Source: Alteromonas lipotrueiana
GTDB lineage: Bacteria > Pseudomonadota > Gammaproteobacteria > Enterobacterales > Alteromonadaceae
Direction: 5' to 3'
Assembly: GCF_019249245.1 (NCBI RefSeq)
Contig: NZ_JAESDK010000003.1
Coordinates: 161,765-225,764 of the forward strand
DNA length: 64,000 bases
Below, one piece after another: positions 1 to 9,186 of this stretch; position 1 is the stretch's first letter; each line of letters begins with the position of its first letter. Made by a program: the position numbers and the translations under genes. Below the pieces are notes generated by a model, which saw only the letters and a program-made list of their open reading frames with translations, was not told the DNA's origin and ran no database searches.

Positions 1-1
1 A

Positions 2-853
2 GTGAACTACCTGTTTGAAGCCATTGATACCTTACTCACAGAACACCCCCACATAAGCTATATTAAGTGGGATATGAATCGCGATGTTAATCACCCTGGC
101 AACGCCCGGGGCCGGCCCGCGATGGCTGAGCAAATTCGTTCGTTGTATCGCCTTATCGCCTCTATACGAGAAGCGCATCCGCACCTTGAGATTGAAAGCT
201 GTTGTTCGGGGGGGGGACGGGTCGATCTTGGGATATTACAGCACACCGACCGATTCTGGACATCTGATTCTAACGATGCATTAGACCGGTTAGGCATTCA
301 GCGGGGATTTTCATTCTTTTTCCCTAATGAGGTAATGGGCGCGCATGTCGGTCCACGTGATTGTCATATCACGGGTCGTACCTTATCTATAGAGCTTCGC
401 TGCGCTGTGGCATTGTTTGGCCATATGGGCATTGAAATGGACCCTCGCGAACTGACCACCCACGAACAGACGGTGGTAAAAGCCGCAATAGCGCTTTACA
501 AGCAACATCGTACATTGCTGCATACCGCCCATCTTCATCGTTTAGACACCGATGGCCTTAGCATCAATTTTGGCTATGTTTCTGCTGATAAAGACGAGGC
601 TCTTTTTGCCTATAACAGTATCAGAGAAACCCCACGCACTACCCCGTCCAGACTCTATTTTACCGGACTGGCCGCAAACCGAAATTATACGCTAAGTCGA
701 ATTTGGCCCGAGGTTCTCAACGAATATTCTGAGTCGGTTTTACAAGCCCTTGATAAAAAGATATTCAGCGGAGAAGCGTTGATGCAGGCTGGTCTGCAAC
801 TGCCGGTACTATTCCCCCAAACCAGCATTATTTTCCATCTGAACGCCGACTAA
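2..853 (+). CDS. Alpha-galactosidase, GH36 family (3' part; 5' end outside window)
   Basis: Hydrolyses terminal alpha-1,6-galactosides such as melibiose or raffinose. The visible 283 residues hold the second half of the GH36 catalytic barrel and the C-terminal beta domain. IKWDMNRD (residues 21–28) carries the expected nucleophile Asp24, and WTSDSNDA (86–93) carries the expected acid/base Asp89; ESCCSGGGRVDLG lies between them. GH36 enzymes are usually about 700 residues, so the real start lies upstream of the window and the GTG at position 2 is not a credible start. A strong terminator follows the stop. The family call is secure. Substrate is inferred from the family and from a GH97 gene nearby. 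Confidence 0.92.
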   Translation: MNYLFEAIDTLLTEHPHISYIKWDMNRDVNHPGNARGRPAMAEQIRSLYRLIASIREAHPHLEIESCCSGGGRVDLGILQHTDRFWTSDSNDALDRLGIQRGFSFFFPNEVMGAHVGPRDCHITGRTLSIELRCAVALFGHMGIEMDPRELTTHEQTVVKAAIALYKQHRTLLHTAHLHRLDTDGLSINFGYVSADKDEALFAYNSIRETPRTTPSRLYFTGLAANRNYTLSRIWPEVLNEYSESVLQALDKKIFSGEALMQAGLQLPVLFPQTSIIFHLNAD

Positions 854-870
854 CTTCTATCGGCTTCGAT

Positions 871-906
871 AATACGCCGTCTGCATTTTTCGGCGGCGTA
901 TTTTTA
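871..906 (+). terminator. Rho-independent terminator after the GH36 gene
   Basis: A 9-bp stem (AATACGCCG at 871–879 with CGGCGTATT at 894–902) is followed by a T-rich tract. It lies 18 bases past the stop of the GH36 gene and directly before the convergent hydrolase gene. Confidence 0.8.
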
Positions 907-2181
907 TTACTTATGCTCCATGCTCATACCGGTCGAATAACGGTTATCAAACCCTGTCCAGGGTTCAGGCACTTTGCCTTCTTGCGAAGTCTGATTACTA
1001 TCGCCATTTACCTGCAACATACTGCAGTCTTGTTTTTGTTGTTTTATGTGGCAATTCATCATAGCCAACACAAAATGTTTGGTAATATTATTTAAAGTTT
1101 GTGTTTGCCAGGCCGGTTCGTAGTAATGACCAATATCCAGCTCATTCCCTAATGCTTCTTCAGGGGCTGGATGAGCGGCTATATTATGACGCGCGTTGTG
1201 CAGAGTCAGCAATTGTGTACCCTGACTACCGGTGTTTTCAAACAGCCATCTAATTCCCTGATAGCCAGAAATATCATCCAAATCACCCGCTATATACATA
1301 ATGGGGGATGCTATCGCTTCCAATGATTTTTTACTGAACACGGGTATTTGTCCGCCCCACGGCGCCAGAGCTACCCCTGCGGCCCAGCGTGTATCAGGTT
1401 TGGTGTTCGATGATTTGCCTGCAGAACAGGTATTTAAACGCTGTGCCAGCGATTTGGCTTGTTCAGAGTCTTTGACCCCGGTAAAACGCCCCGCGGTCTC
1501 TGGCGAAAAATTATAGCAACCGCCCAACGTACTGAGTAGTCCATACCCGCCCATTGAATAACCCACTAAACCAGCTTTGTCCTTATTAATGTGTTGACCG
1601 AATGTGTCATGCTCAAAAAGTTTATCCAGCGTAACTTGCTGGTCACGTGAACGGTTAAACAACGTTCCGGGAAATCCTGCATAAGGAGCCTTGGCAAAGT
1701 CAATATCTTCATTGGTTGAACCAGTATGATCAATAGCTGCCACCACGTAGCCATAGCTTGCCAGGTGCTCGCCCAGATAATACATAAGGTGTCGATAACC
1801 CGTGTACCCATGAGACATAACCACCAAAGGATACTTTCCCTTGGCTATCTCGACATTACGCGAGGCTTTTCCTTTAATACTAAAGCTGTTGTGGTTGCGG
1901 GTGACATTTTCATAAACTGCGTTTTCTTTTGATTGAGACGTTGGATACCAGATTTCCAGGGTAAGGTTCCGGGCTGTGCGCTCATCTGAAAAAAGCTGAG
2001 GGTGCGAATCGGAAGTTATCGTGGTGGTTTTAACGCCTACTGAATAAGCGCCGGTGGTGCTCAACTCAGGTGTAACATCTTTTGGCAGGTTTTGATATAA
2101 CGTTTGCTGGGCAAAAGCGACGCAGGTAAAGACTGACAACTTCACAGCCAACAATAAAGATAAAGGGTTAAACGTTTTCAT
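907..2181 (-). CDS. Secreted alpha/beta hydrolase (PAF-acetylhydrolase / dienelactone hydrolase-like)
   Basis: The 424-residue protein has an N-terminal signal peptide (hydrophobic run at about 8–24 ending AFA-QQ). It then shows an alpha/beta-hydrolase fold: VMSHGYTGYR at 121–130 resembles the oxyanion loop, and GYSMGGYG places the likely nucleophile at Ser209. DLDDISGY near residue 300 and the later NARHN segment are candidates for the acid and histidine of the triad. The overall pattern resembles bacterial PAF-acetylhydrolase-like or chlorophyllase-like esterases. It is convergent with the GH36 gene and probably monocistronic. Substrate cannot be read from the sequence. Confidence 0.75.
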   Translation of the reverse strand: MKTFNPLSLLLAVKLSVFTCVAFAQQTLYQNLPKDVTPELSTTGAYSVGVKTTTITSDSHPQLFSDERTARNLTLEIWYPTSQSKENAVYENVTRNHNSFSIKGKASRNVEIAKGKYPLVVMSHGYTGYRHLMYYLGEHLASYGYVVAAIDHTGSTNEDIDFAKAPYAGFPGTLFNRSRDQQVTLDKLFEHDTFGQHINKDKAGLVGYSMGGYGLLSTLGGCYNFSPETAGRFTGVKDSEQAKSLAQRLNTCSAGKSSNTKPDTRWAAGVALAPWGGQIPVFSKKSLEAIASPIMYIAGDLDDISGYQGIRWLFENTGSQGTQLLTLHNARHNIAAHPAPEEALGNELDIGHYYEPAWQTQTLNNITKHFVLAMMNCHIKQQKQDCSMLQVNGDSNQTSQEGKVPEPWTGFDNRYSTGMSMEHK

Positions 2182-2562
2182 TTCAATGCGTATTTGGCGG
2201 ATAATTGCTCGATAATAACAGGCTCTGCTGTTTAAACAATCGCCTTATGTAAATATAATGTTGATTATATTTTTCTAGATAATACGCTGGGTTCAATAAC
2301 AGAGAAAAAAAACAGCCACTAGCTTAATGCGGATAAGTTCAGGAAAAGCTGATAAAATAAAGGGCTACGGCGATGATTGATAAAATCTAACTGTAGCCCT
2401 TTTGCTATAAGACTTTTAGCTATTCTTACAGCTACTGTCATTAGCCTGCTGAATTGAATAGTACTTACATATTTATTTAAAAAACGCTTAAAGACTGGCC
2501 TTACGCAATCAAGGGCTTTTTCATCATTTAACGCTTTACATCAAGCTTGCGAAAACCCACCG
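2182..2562. other. Intergenic stretch between two minus-strand genes
   Basis: 381 bases without a convincing gene. It holds the promoter region of the hydrolase gene (right next to 2181) and the hairpin listed separately at 2359–2402. Nothing else recognisable was seen. Confidence 0.6.
2359..2402 (-). terminator. Probable terminator downstream of the GH97 gene
   Basis: A perfect 10-bp inverted repeat, AAAGGGCTAC and GTAGCCCTTT, encloses a 24-base loop. Read on the minus strand it is followed by TTTATTTTA. It lies about 160 bases after the GH97 stop codon, so it could end that transcript. Confidence 0.55.
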
Positions 2563-4605
2563 TTACTTTCTGACAGGCGTTAGTCTTGCCGTATAGCCGC
2601 CGCCTGCTTTCATTTTCATGGTCAGCGTGGTGTTCGCCGTTACCGTTTTGCGGATCACCTTATAATCTTCGGCCCAGCGATCCGCATTGATGCCATCCTG
2701 GAAAATCGTTATTTCAAACTCACCTTCTGGCAAAAATGACAGGGAGAGTGGCAACTCGCGAGGGTTTTCATCCGTCATTGCGCCTATAAACCAGCGCTCA
2801 CCAGAACGACGGGCTACCGTAATGTAGTCACCAACCTTTCCATGCAAGGGGATGGTGTCGTCCCACACAGTAGGCACTTTTGAAATGAACGTCGTGCTTT
2901 CTGACTCTTCACGATAACGCGTTGGCGTATCGGCCATCATCTGCAGCGGGCTTTCAAACACTGTAAACATCGCCATCTGATGCACGCGTGTAGTCTGGCT
3001 CATGGGACGATTAAAGCGAATCGCAAAGTCCTTATGGTTTTCATCCTTGCCGCTGTACTGAATTTTCTTAAAAGCTGCCGGCCCCACCGCATTAGACATC
3101 GCGCCCGGGGTATAATCCATAGGGCCTGCTACCATACGGATGAAAGGCAACGTGGTATTGTGCTGCGGCGTGCTTTCGTCACTCCACTTGTTCCACTCAA
3201 GCCCTTTCACGCCCTCGCGGCTTATCACGTTCGGATAGGTGCGACGCAGTCCTGCAGGTTTGTAGGAGCCATGAAAATCCACCAGCAGATTACGTTTTGC
3301 CGCTTCGTGTGCGACCTTCCAGTAGAAATTCACCATTTCCTGATCGTCACGCTGAAAAAAATCCGGCTTTATGCCTACCGCTCCTAACTCAGCGAAGCGA
3401 TCCATCGCCTCATCAAACTGCTCTTTTAACGTCAGCCAGGTCGTCCATAAAATAATGCCTACGCCTTTGCTTTTGGCATAGCGGATCACCTCTGGTACAT
3501 CGAAGCCTTCGACCGAGCCCATCAGGTCCCCAAGCGGGTACCAGCCCTCATCTAAAATCACGTACTCAACGCCGTAATCAGCCGCAAAGTCGATGTAATA
3601 CTTGTAAGTTTCGGTATTTAATCCGGCTTTAAAATCCACGCCGTGAATATTGTTGGCGTTGTACCAGTCCCAAGCCACCTTACCAGGCTTGATCCAGCTG
3701 GTGTCTTCAATTTTTGAGGGAATGGCTAACTGATAGGTTAATTGATTGGTCAGCAGCTCGGCGTCGGTTTTTGCTATCGCGAGCACACGCCACGGATAAT
3801 CACGGGTGCCATCGGTTTTGGCAATGTAATCGGCACGAGCAGTAACCGGCTGGTTTCTGTCTTCCCAGGGGGCTTCACCCTTCTTAACTGCGCTAGGTAA
3901 GTTCGCAAAGGTACCGGTAAAGCCGTTTTCACCGTTTCCGGTTAACCACAGCCCGGCATAGTCATGCAGTGCGGTTTCCGTAATAAGCACGTTACCCGCA
4001 TCCATTGTAACCATGGCCGGAGTGCTAGAAAGCGTCTGCTTACCTACGGCACTTACCGGCTGGTAGATATAGCTACGTTCGTTATGTGAGTACAAACTTT
4101 CTTCTTCGGGCAGATATACATCGGCGTCATCAGGGAAAATAAATTCTGCGACTTCTGATGTCACCGTTACCGGATTGTCCCAGTGTGTGCTGAAGCGATA
4201 AGCAACACCATCATCATACGCCCTAAAAGTGACTGTCAGCCCGTTTTCAAAGTCGACGCTCAGTTCATTAAAGTTGTCCTGAATGCTCGCAGATTTCACT
4301 TTGACTTCAGGGGTGAGTGTCTGCGATATCGATTTTTCATTGACCTCTTTGATGCTCGTGTCGTCGGTTAAAGAGGCATGCTGCGTGGTAATGAAGTTCA
4401 CTTTGGAAGGCAGCAGCAAAGCCTGATCATTCAACGTTACCGCATAGGTCACTACATCAGTTACTGATAGCGTCACATCAACAGATTTATCCGGAGACGA
4501 TACAGTGAATGTGTCTGCATTCACTGCGCTGGTCCCAACCAACCACACCACAGGGATAAGTGCGGTGTTTACCCATTTTTTACTACTGGTGAATTCCTGA
4601 CTCAT
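2563..4605 (-). CDS. GH97 glycoside hydrolase (alpha-galactosidase or alpha-glucosidase), exported
   Basis: A 680-residue exported enzyme. The start at 4605 (MSQEFTSSKK) is chosen over the longer frame because AAGAGGAAAG precedes it and a signal peptide follows (cleavage near VNA-DT, residue 30). GH97 hallmarks are an N-terminal beta-sandwich, a barrel beginning near AWDWYN (311–316), DEGWYP (352–357), GIKPDFF (411–417), FHGSYKPAGLRRTYPN (444–459) and GLEWNKW (468–474). Asp415 is present where the retaining branch of GH97 has its nucleophile, and Glu470 lies at the acid/base position, which favours a retaining alpha-galactosidase over a SusB-type inverting glucosidase. The GH36 gene nearby fits that. 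Two LacI-type operators lie upstream. Confidence 0.9.
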   Translation of the reverse strand: MSQEFTSSKKWVNTALIPVVWLVGTSAVNADTFTVSSPDKSVDVTLSVTDVVTYAVTLNDQALLLPSKVNFITTQHASLTDDTSIKEVNEKSISQTLTPEVKVKSASIQDNFNELSVDFENGLTVTFRAYDDGVAYRFSTHWDNPVTVTSEVAEFIFPDDADVYLPEEESLYSHNERSYIYQPVSAVGKQTLSSTPAMVTMDAGNVLITETALHDYAGLWLTGNGENGFTGTFANLPSAVKKGEAPWEDRNQPVTARADYIAKTDGTRDYPWRVLAIAKTDAELLTNQLTYQLAIPSKIEDTSWIKPGKVAWDWYNANNIHGVDFKAGLNTETYKYYIDFAADYGVEYVILDEGWYPLGDLMGSVEGFDVPEVIRYAKSKGVGIILWTTWLTLKEQFDEAMDRFAELGAVGIKPDFFQRDDQEMVNFYWKVAHEAAKRNLLVDFHGSYKPAGLRRTYPNVISREGVKGLEWNKWSDESTPQHNTTLPFIRMVAGPMDYTPGAMSNAVGPAAFKKIQYSGKDENHKDFAIRFNRPMSQTTRVHQMAMFTVFESPLQMMADTPTRYREESESTTFISKVPTVWDDTIPLHGKVGDYITVARRSGERWFIGAMTDENPRELPLSLSFLPEGEFEITIFQDGINADRWAEDYKVIRKTVTANTTLTMKMKAGGGYTARLTPVRK

Positions 4606-4703
4606 AACTTTCCTCTTTTTAGCTTGAACCACTGATTTGCGATTTACCAAGCATGGCATCCAGTGTGTATAGAAAACATTAACATAAAGAATAGCAGGAA
4701 AGG

Positions 4704-4747
4704 GTAAACGATTACACCAAATAACAAACCAATCTTAATCGTTTAAG
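4704..4747 (-). promoter_or_regulatory. Pair of LacI-family operator-like palindromes upstream of GH97
   Basis: Two near-palindromes centred on CG are seen: GTAAACGATTAC (4704–4715) and CTTAATCGTTTAAG (4734–4747). Their centres are 31 bp apart, about three helical turns, and they sit roughly 100–140 bp before the GH97 start. CG-centred palindromes of this kind are typical LacI/GalR-family sites. No such regulator is encoded in the window. Confidence 0.5.
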
Positions 4748-4937
4748 TTTTTGCGTATTTTGGAATATGCTAAGTTAGTGTTTTTCTGGCACCAATTACC
4801 GGAATCCCCCCTACCGTCTAAGCTCACGGCGGGTAAACGTAAACAACAAGGTTAGCCAATAATGCAGCTTCCATAAGAAGGTCCGCGGTTGCGTAATGCC
4901 CCTCAATTCAGAGGTTGACATTCGGTATAAGAAGATC

Positions 4938-4966
4938 AAAATCCGATGATCGTGTCATCGGATTTT
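4938..4966 (+). terminator. Hairpin at the left end of the IS4 remnant
   Basis: AAAATCCGATGA and TCATCGGATTTT form a perfect 12-bp stem with a 5-base loop TCGTG, with A and T runs at its base. It would act as a terminator in either direction and lies just inside the left terminal repeat of the IS remnant. Confidence 0.6.
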
Positions 4967-4969
4967 ATT

Positions 4970-5910
4970 GGGGAGCTTTCAGAAGCCCGCGCGCGTACAT
5001 CAATGTCTCCCCGAGTTTCGTTGTCTGGCTGACATTTTAGACTCAGATATTATTGAATCTTGCCTTACTTCTCATAGCGTTGTCACTCTGCGCAAACGCA
5101 AGCTGCCAATAGATGCGATGATTTGGGCAGTGATAGGATATCGTTAATCAGAACGGGTTCTGTTCGTCAGTTGATCAACAGCCTGAATATTATTTTGCCA
5201 CAAGATGTTGATTATGTAGCATGCCGTGACAAGGCTAGGAAAAATTAGGCTCTGAAGTCGTCGAATATGTATTTTATCAGTCTGCAAACCGTTGGCATCA
5301 GCGTGCTGAGCATCCTCAGTGGTGTGACTTATCCTTTTATGGTCTTGATGGCGTGGTCTGGCGTACACCAGATACCCTAACCAAAAGTGAAAAATTTGCC
5401 CGAACCGCTAATTAATCCTATGAAGCGACCTGTCTTCAGGTAAGCATGGTAAGAATGATGAAACTAAGTAGTCATTTGATACTGAATAGTGCGTTCGATA
5501 GCGTGGCAGAAAATGAAATGAACCTAGTGTCGAAGCTGGTTGTAACGATACCAGAAAGCATCACTCTCATATACCACAAACTATCGAGGTCAGACTGTAT
5601 GGCGTATCCGGCCGCTGAAATTGTTCACCTGTATTCTCATCGCTGAGAAATCGAACTGGGCTAGCGTGAAATGAAACAGCACATGCTGGAGAGTTGTTTT
5701 ATCTTCCCCCTGAACTTATCGTTCAGGGATGTTTGGGTGTTCCGTTGGTCTATAATCTTATACGATACAAAATGATTCTGATGGCCCATTCACTAAAAGG
5801 GGTATTTCCAAATCAGCTGAGTTTCCGAGATGCGTTATACCATATTATAACGTTAACCATGATGCCGCTCTATGCCCTAGGCTATGTGTCAAAAATTGTT
5901 TTAGATATAG
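4970..5910 (+). pseudogene. IS4-family transposase remnant (frameshifted, internally deleted)
   Basis: Conceptual translation across frames gives recognisable IS4 transposase pieces in order: LADILDSDIIESCL then VVTLRKRKLPIDAMIWAVIG (about 5028–5145); FYGLDGVVWRTPDT with a likely catalytic Asp (about 5330–5380); HRWEIELG (5640–5660), a stop, then REMKQHML; and a C-terminal part about 5690–5900. Frameshifts occur near 5145 and 5230, and stops interrupt it around 5415 and 5660. The middle is shorter than expected, so at least one deletion has occurred. It cannot make a working transposase. Confidence 0.75.
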
Positions 5911-5984
5911 AAAAAGGAATGCCGCTCACAATAAGTGAACGGCATTAGCCCCCTGGCTGCTTTTTAAAGGCGGCAGTTTCACAG

Positions 5985-7292
5985 TTAGAAACTGGTATTA
6001 ACCTGTACACTTAAAATGTGGGCATTCGCTGACTGAGTTCCGGTAACGGTAGAAGTTAACGGACCAATTTGGCGGGTTTTATCTACTTTTGCCTCACGAC
6101 CATTCAGATAAGCATAACCGACATCAATTGCTGTCGTGTCGGTTACCGAATAGGTCAGACCTGCGGTTATCCACTGGCGGTCGGTATCAGGAATACTTAA
6201 TGACCGGTTTTCGGTGGTTACAGCACCATCATCGTAAGCGTATCCGGCTCGCAATGTCATAGCATTGTCTAACTTGTACGTAACCCCAAGGGCTCCGCGC
6301 CATGAGTCTTCAAAATCTTCCTGTTTGATAAGAAAATCATCGCCGCTGGCTAGGTTGGCCTCAAGTTTATCAAATGTGCTCCAGTCGGTGAAAACCGCAC
6401 TGGCTTGTACCGACCAGCGCTTATTGATTTTTTGGTTCACTGCCAGTTCGGTAATTGCAGCAAGGTTAATATCAACTTTGCCCGGCTGATTTAGCTCACT
6501 TCGAATTTGTGAGCTTATGTCGCCATCAAGCTCAAGTTCAGTTTCTGCCCGGTAAGACAATGCAATATGCGTACTTTCTGTCGCCTGCCAAAAGACACCG
6601 ACATTCCATCCATAGCCCCAGTCGTCACCTTCTAAACTGAACAAAGAGGCATTGGCCGGTAATTCCTGGCCTACTGCCTGTGACAAAATTGGGGTTAACG
6701 AATTTGACACTGCAGAGTTGATTTCAGCTTCTGCATAAGTGGCACTAACCCCCAGCCCTAAATGCAATGTGTCGGTGACTTTGTAAGAAACCGCAGGGTT
6801 TATAGTGAACGACTTTACTTCTGCAGCGTCGGCAAAATGCAATGCTTCAAAGTCTGAGCTGTAGTCAGTACGCAATCCATACGTAGTAAACCCACCTACG
6901 CCTACAGACCATTTATCGTCAATGGGTGTGGTGTAAAACAATGCAGGTACCAACGCCGTATCAGCAATATTGTCTTCACTGGATTCAGTGGATACCACAG
7001 GTACATTGCCTTGCTCGGTCATCAGCGACGTATTCGTCTGAGCACTTACATCAACATTTGGATCGATAAAGCTGATTGCGCCACTGAACTCTGCCTTTTT
7101 AAATAAACCAATTGCAGCAGGATTGGTCGCTAAAACAGAAGCATTTTCTGGCATAGCCGCTTGGCCGGCAAAAGCCCGGCCCAGTCCGTTAGCACTATGT
7201 TCATTTACCTGAAAACCCGCAGCTAAGACCGACGAAGACATGCACGAAACAGCCACACCTACCGATATGAATAATTTAGAGTGTTTAAACAT
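5985..7292 (-). CDS. fadL: Outer-membrane long-chain fatty acid transporter, FadL/OmpP1 family
   Basis: Imports long-chain fatty acids or other hydrophobic compounds across the outer membrane. A signal peptide (about 1–24, ending VLA-AGF) precedes the family N-terminus AGFQVNEHSANGLGRAFAGQ and the NPAAIGLF motif, the hatch region of FadL proteins. A 435-residue beta-barrel with alternating polar/hydrophobic strands follows, ending in a terminal phenylalanine (VQVNTSF), typical of outer-membrane proteins. The length matches FadL (about 420–450). It stands alone, with a TetR gene upstream on the same strand. Symbol by family only, as paralogues are common. Confidence 0.88.
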   Translation of the reverse strand: MFKHSKLFISVGVAVSCMSSSVLAAGFQVNEHSANGLGRAFAGQAAMPENASVLATNPAAIGLFKKAEFSGAISFIDPNVDVSAQTNTSLMTEQGNVPVVSTESSEDNIADTALVPALFYTTPIDDKWSVGVGGFTTYGLRTDYSSDFEALHFADAAEVKSFTINPAVSYKVTDTLHLGLGVSATYAEAEINSAVSNSLTPILSQAVGQELPANASLFSLEGDDWGYGWNVGVFWQATESTHIALSYRAETELELDGDISSQIRSELNQPGKVDINLAAITELAVNQKINKRWSVQASAVFTDWSTFDKLEANLASGDDFLIKQEDFEDSWRGALGVTYKLDNAMTLRAGYAYDDGAVTTENRSLSIPDTDRQWITAGLTYSVTDTTAIDVGYAYLNGREAKVDKTRQIGPLTSTVTGTQSANAHILSVQVNTSF

Positions 7293-7554
7293 AAAATTCC
7301 CTGGCTTTTAAAAAAAGTGAAAAGCGGTACACGACGCGGTTTTAAGAAAAGGTTTAGCTAAACAACGTCGGGCAAATATGCCGCTAAGATTACGATTTAG
7401 AACAACACGCCGCAACCATTAGCAATTCCGATTGCTGACAAATCATACAAACAAGCTATAAAACTTTTATTTAAAAACATTTAACATACATTTATATAAC
7501 TTTTTTAACATTTTCGGCGACTTTAATATCAGAGATAGTTTTGTTATTTCTAGC

Positions 7555-8076
7555 TTAGCGCGTACGATATAAGTTATTCACACAGGTTTTACTGGCGGTA
7601 AGCGCCTGTTCGTGACATACAGGCCAGCTATGGAGCAGCCCTTCATAAATTACCAGCAGCTCATAATAAGCGTTTTGTAGCCCGCTTATGCGAACCATGT
7701 TTTCTATAACCTCGTGGGTGTGTCTACTAAGCATTGCTTTTAGCATTGGCTCTGCTGGATAAGCTGCAACGGCAGATAGAAACAGGCACCCCGGCTGTGC
7801 ATTGGTTCTTAGCCATCGACCAATCTGTTCAAAAACGTCAATAAGTGCGATTTCACCTTCTGAATTAATATTTTTAAAAAGCATAGCCATATAACGTTCA
7901 TGTCGTAACGCCAACGCTCCGTTAATCATGTGAATTCTTGAGGGGTAGTACTTATAAAGCGTGCGCAAACTTACGCCTGCGGCATCTTTTAGCTTATCTA
8001 CACCCGGCTGAGCAAATCCTTGCTCTGCAAAAACATCCTCTAATGCCGTTGCAATTTTTCGAGAGGTAATATTCAT
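7555..8076 (-). CDS. TetR/AcrR-family transcriptional repressor
   Basis: 173 residues with an N-terminal helix-turn-helix (GVDKLKDAAGVSLRTLYKYYP, about residues 25–46), the segment most typical of TetR proteins, followed by an all-helical ligand-binding domain. It is divergent from the EamA-family transporter at 8148, with only 71 bp between the starts, and a palindrome lies in that gap. Local repression of the transporter and of itself is the simplest reading. The inducer is unknown. Confidence 0.85.
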   Translation of the reverse strand: MNITSRKIATALEDVFAEQGFAQPGVDKLKDAAGVSLRTLYKYYPSRIHMINGALALRHERYMAMLFKNINSEGEIALIDVFEQIGRWLRTNAQPGCLFLSAVAAYPAEPMLKAMLSRHTHEVIENMVRISGLQNAYYELLVIYEGLLHSWPVCHEQALTASKTCVNNLYRTR

Positions 8077-8117
8077 ACTTGCAACACTAAAGCCGTCGCT
8101 CTACCCTTGCAAGTAGA
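8077..8117. promoter_or_regulatory. Candidate TetR operator between the divergent genes
   Basis: ACTTGCAA (8077–8084) is repeated inverted as TTGCAAGT (8107–8114). The second copy sits inside the imperfect palindrome TCTACCCTTGCAAGTAGA (8100–8117). Location between a TetR gene and its divergent neighbour supports an operator role. No binding data are available. Confidence 0.45.
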
Positions 8118-8147
8118 ACGACCACTTTACTTATAGGATATGTTGAT

Positions 8148-9074
8148 ATGTCAGCCCGCGCGATCACGTTTATCATGGATGTTGGTTTAATAGTGACATG
8201 GAGCTCTGGCTTTGTTGGCGGAAAATTAGCCTCGGCGACCGATACTATTTTTTTAGTGTTGTTTTGGCGTTTTGTAATAACCGGTCTGGTGCTGCTGCCT
8301 TTCACTTTGAAAGAGGTTAGTCAGCTTTCTGCGCGGACGATTATTCAGCAAATGTTAATAGGCAGCTTAGCAATGTTTGGCTATCTAGCCGGTGTAAACG
8401 CAGCGATTCATTTAGGCGTGCCCGCTGCTCTGGCGGCATTAATTGCCGCTCTCCAACCGTTAGCCACTGCCGCTCTGGCAGGGCCGGTATTGCATAAAAA
8501 GGTAGGTAAATTAGAATGGCTGGGGTTATTTATAGGTTTTATCGGCGTTGCGGTCTCGGTTGCCGGTAACATAAATCAGGCTTCTGCTACCGGGTTTGCC
8601 ATGGCGTTTTTAGGTATGCTTAGTCTGGTGGCGGCCACTTTGCTTACAAAGCACGCCAGAAATAACCCGCCCATCGGTAGCTCGCTAACGATTCAAAGCT
8701 GTACCACGGCTATTCTGTTTGCACCTTTAGCGTTATACATGGATAACGCCCTGATTTTTCCACTCGATACTGCATTTTGGGAAGCCGTAATTTGGTTTGT
8801 GCTGTTCTCTACGCTAGCCGCATATGGATTTTACTGGGGGTGTTTACAGCGGGGTAGCGCGGTAAAAGTGGCCAGTTTAATATATTTAACACCACCGGTT
8901 ACCGCAGTGTGGGCGCTGGTAATGTTCGATGAAGCCATAGCCACCGCCACGATGATAGGCTTTGCGATAAGTCTGGTAGGAATTTTAATTGCCCAAAGCA
9001 ACAGGGCTCGTTCTTCTGCGCACCCCTCATCGGCTCAAAAATCTTCGTCACAAGGGTCGTCACCACAACAATAG
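8148..9074 (+). CDS. EamA/DMT-superfamily inner-membrane transporter
   Basis: A 308-residue membrane protein with about ten predicted helices arranged as two EamA repeats (roughly 5–135 and 150–285). The N-terminal half has IVTWSSGFVGGKLA, a sequence common at the first helix of RhaT/YdcZ-like exporters, and the C-terminus is a serine/glutamine-rich tail outside the membrane. These proteins export amino acids or other small metabolites. Control by the divergent TetR gene is likely. Substrate is not predictable. Confidence 0.85.
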   Translation: MSARAITFIMDVGLIVTWSSGFVGGKLASATDTIFLVLFWRFVITGLVLLPFTLKEVSQLSARTIIQQMLIGSLAMFGYLAGVNAAIHLGVPAALAALIAALQPLATAALAGPVLHKKVGKLEWLGLFIGFIGVAVSVAGNINQASATGFAMAFLGMLSLVAATLLTKHARNNPPIGSSLTIQSCTTAILFAPLALYMDNALIFPLDTAFWEAVIWFVLFSTLAAYGFYWGCLQRGSAVKVASLIYLTPPVTAVWALVMFDEAIATATMIGFAISLVGILIAQSNRARSSAHPSSAQKSSSQGSSPQQ

Positions 9075-9186
9075 TCAATATGTGAATTTGCTTATTTTTT
9101 AAACAAAAGTATAAGCCCATGGTCGTATTGTTAATAATTTGTGACAACTCTAGACTGCCTTCAATATATTTGAAAGCGAGGTAGTT

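Larger units (their letters stand above)
4895..5946 (+). mobile_element. Degenerate IS4-family insertion sequence
   Basis: The ends read AATGCCCCTCAATTC (from 4895) and, inverted, AATGCCGTTCACTTATTG (ending 5946). They resemble each other and begin with the AATGCC tip that I recall for IS4-type terminal repeats. The element is about 1.05 kb, shorter than the roughly 1.4 kb of intact relatives, and its transposase is broken in several frames. A perfect 12-bp hairpin near the left end (4938–4966) could shield it from incoming transcription. No target-site duplication was seen. Confidence 0.7.

Noticed and set aside
871..902. Reading the 871–902 hairpin as bidirectional
   Set aside because: On the minus strand no U-run follows the stem, so only the plus-strand use is supported.
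2980..3387. 135-codon plus-strand frame inside GH97
   Set aside because: Antisense shadow of a gene with conserved catalytic motifs.
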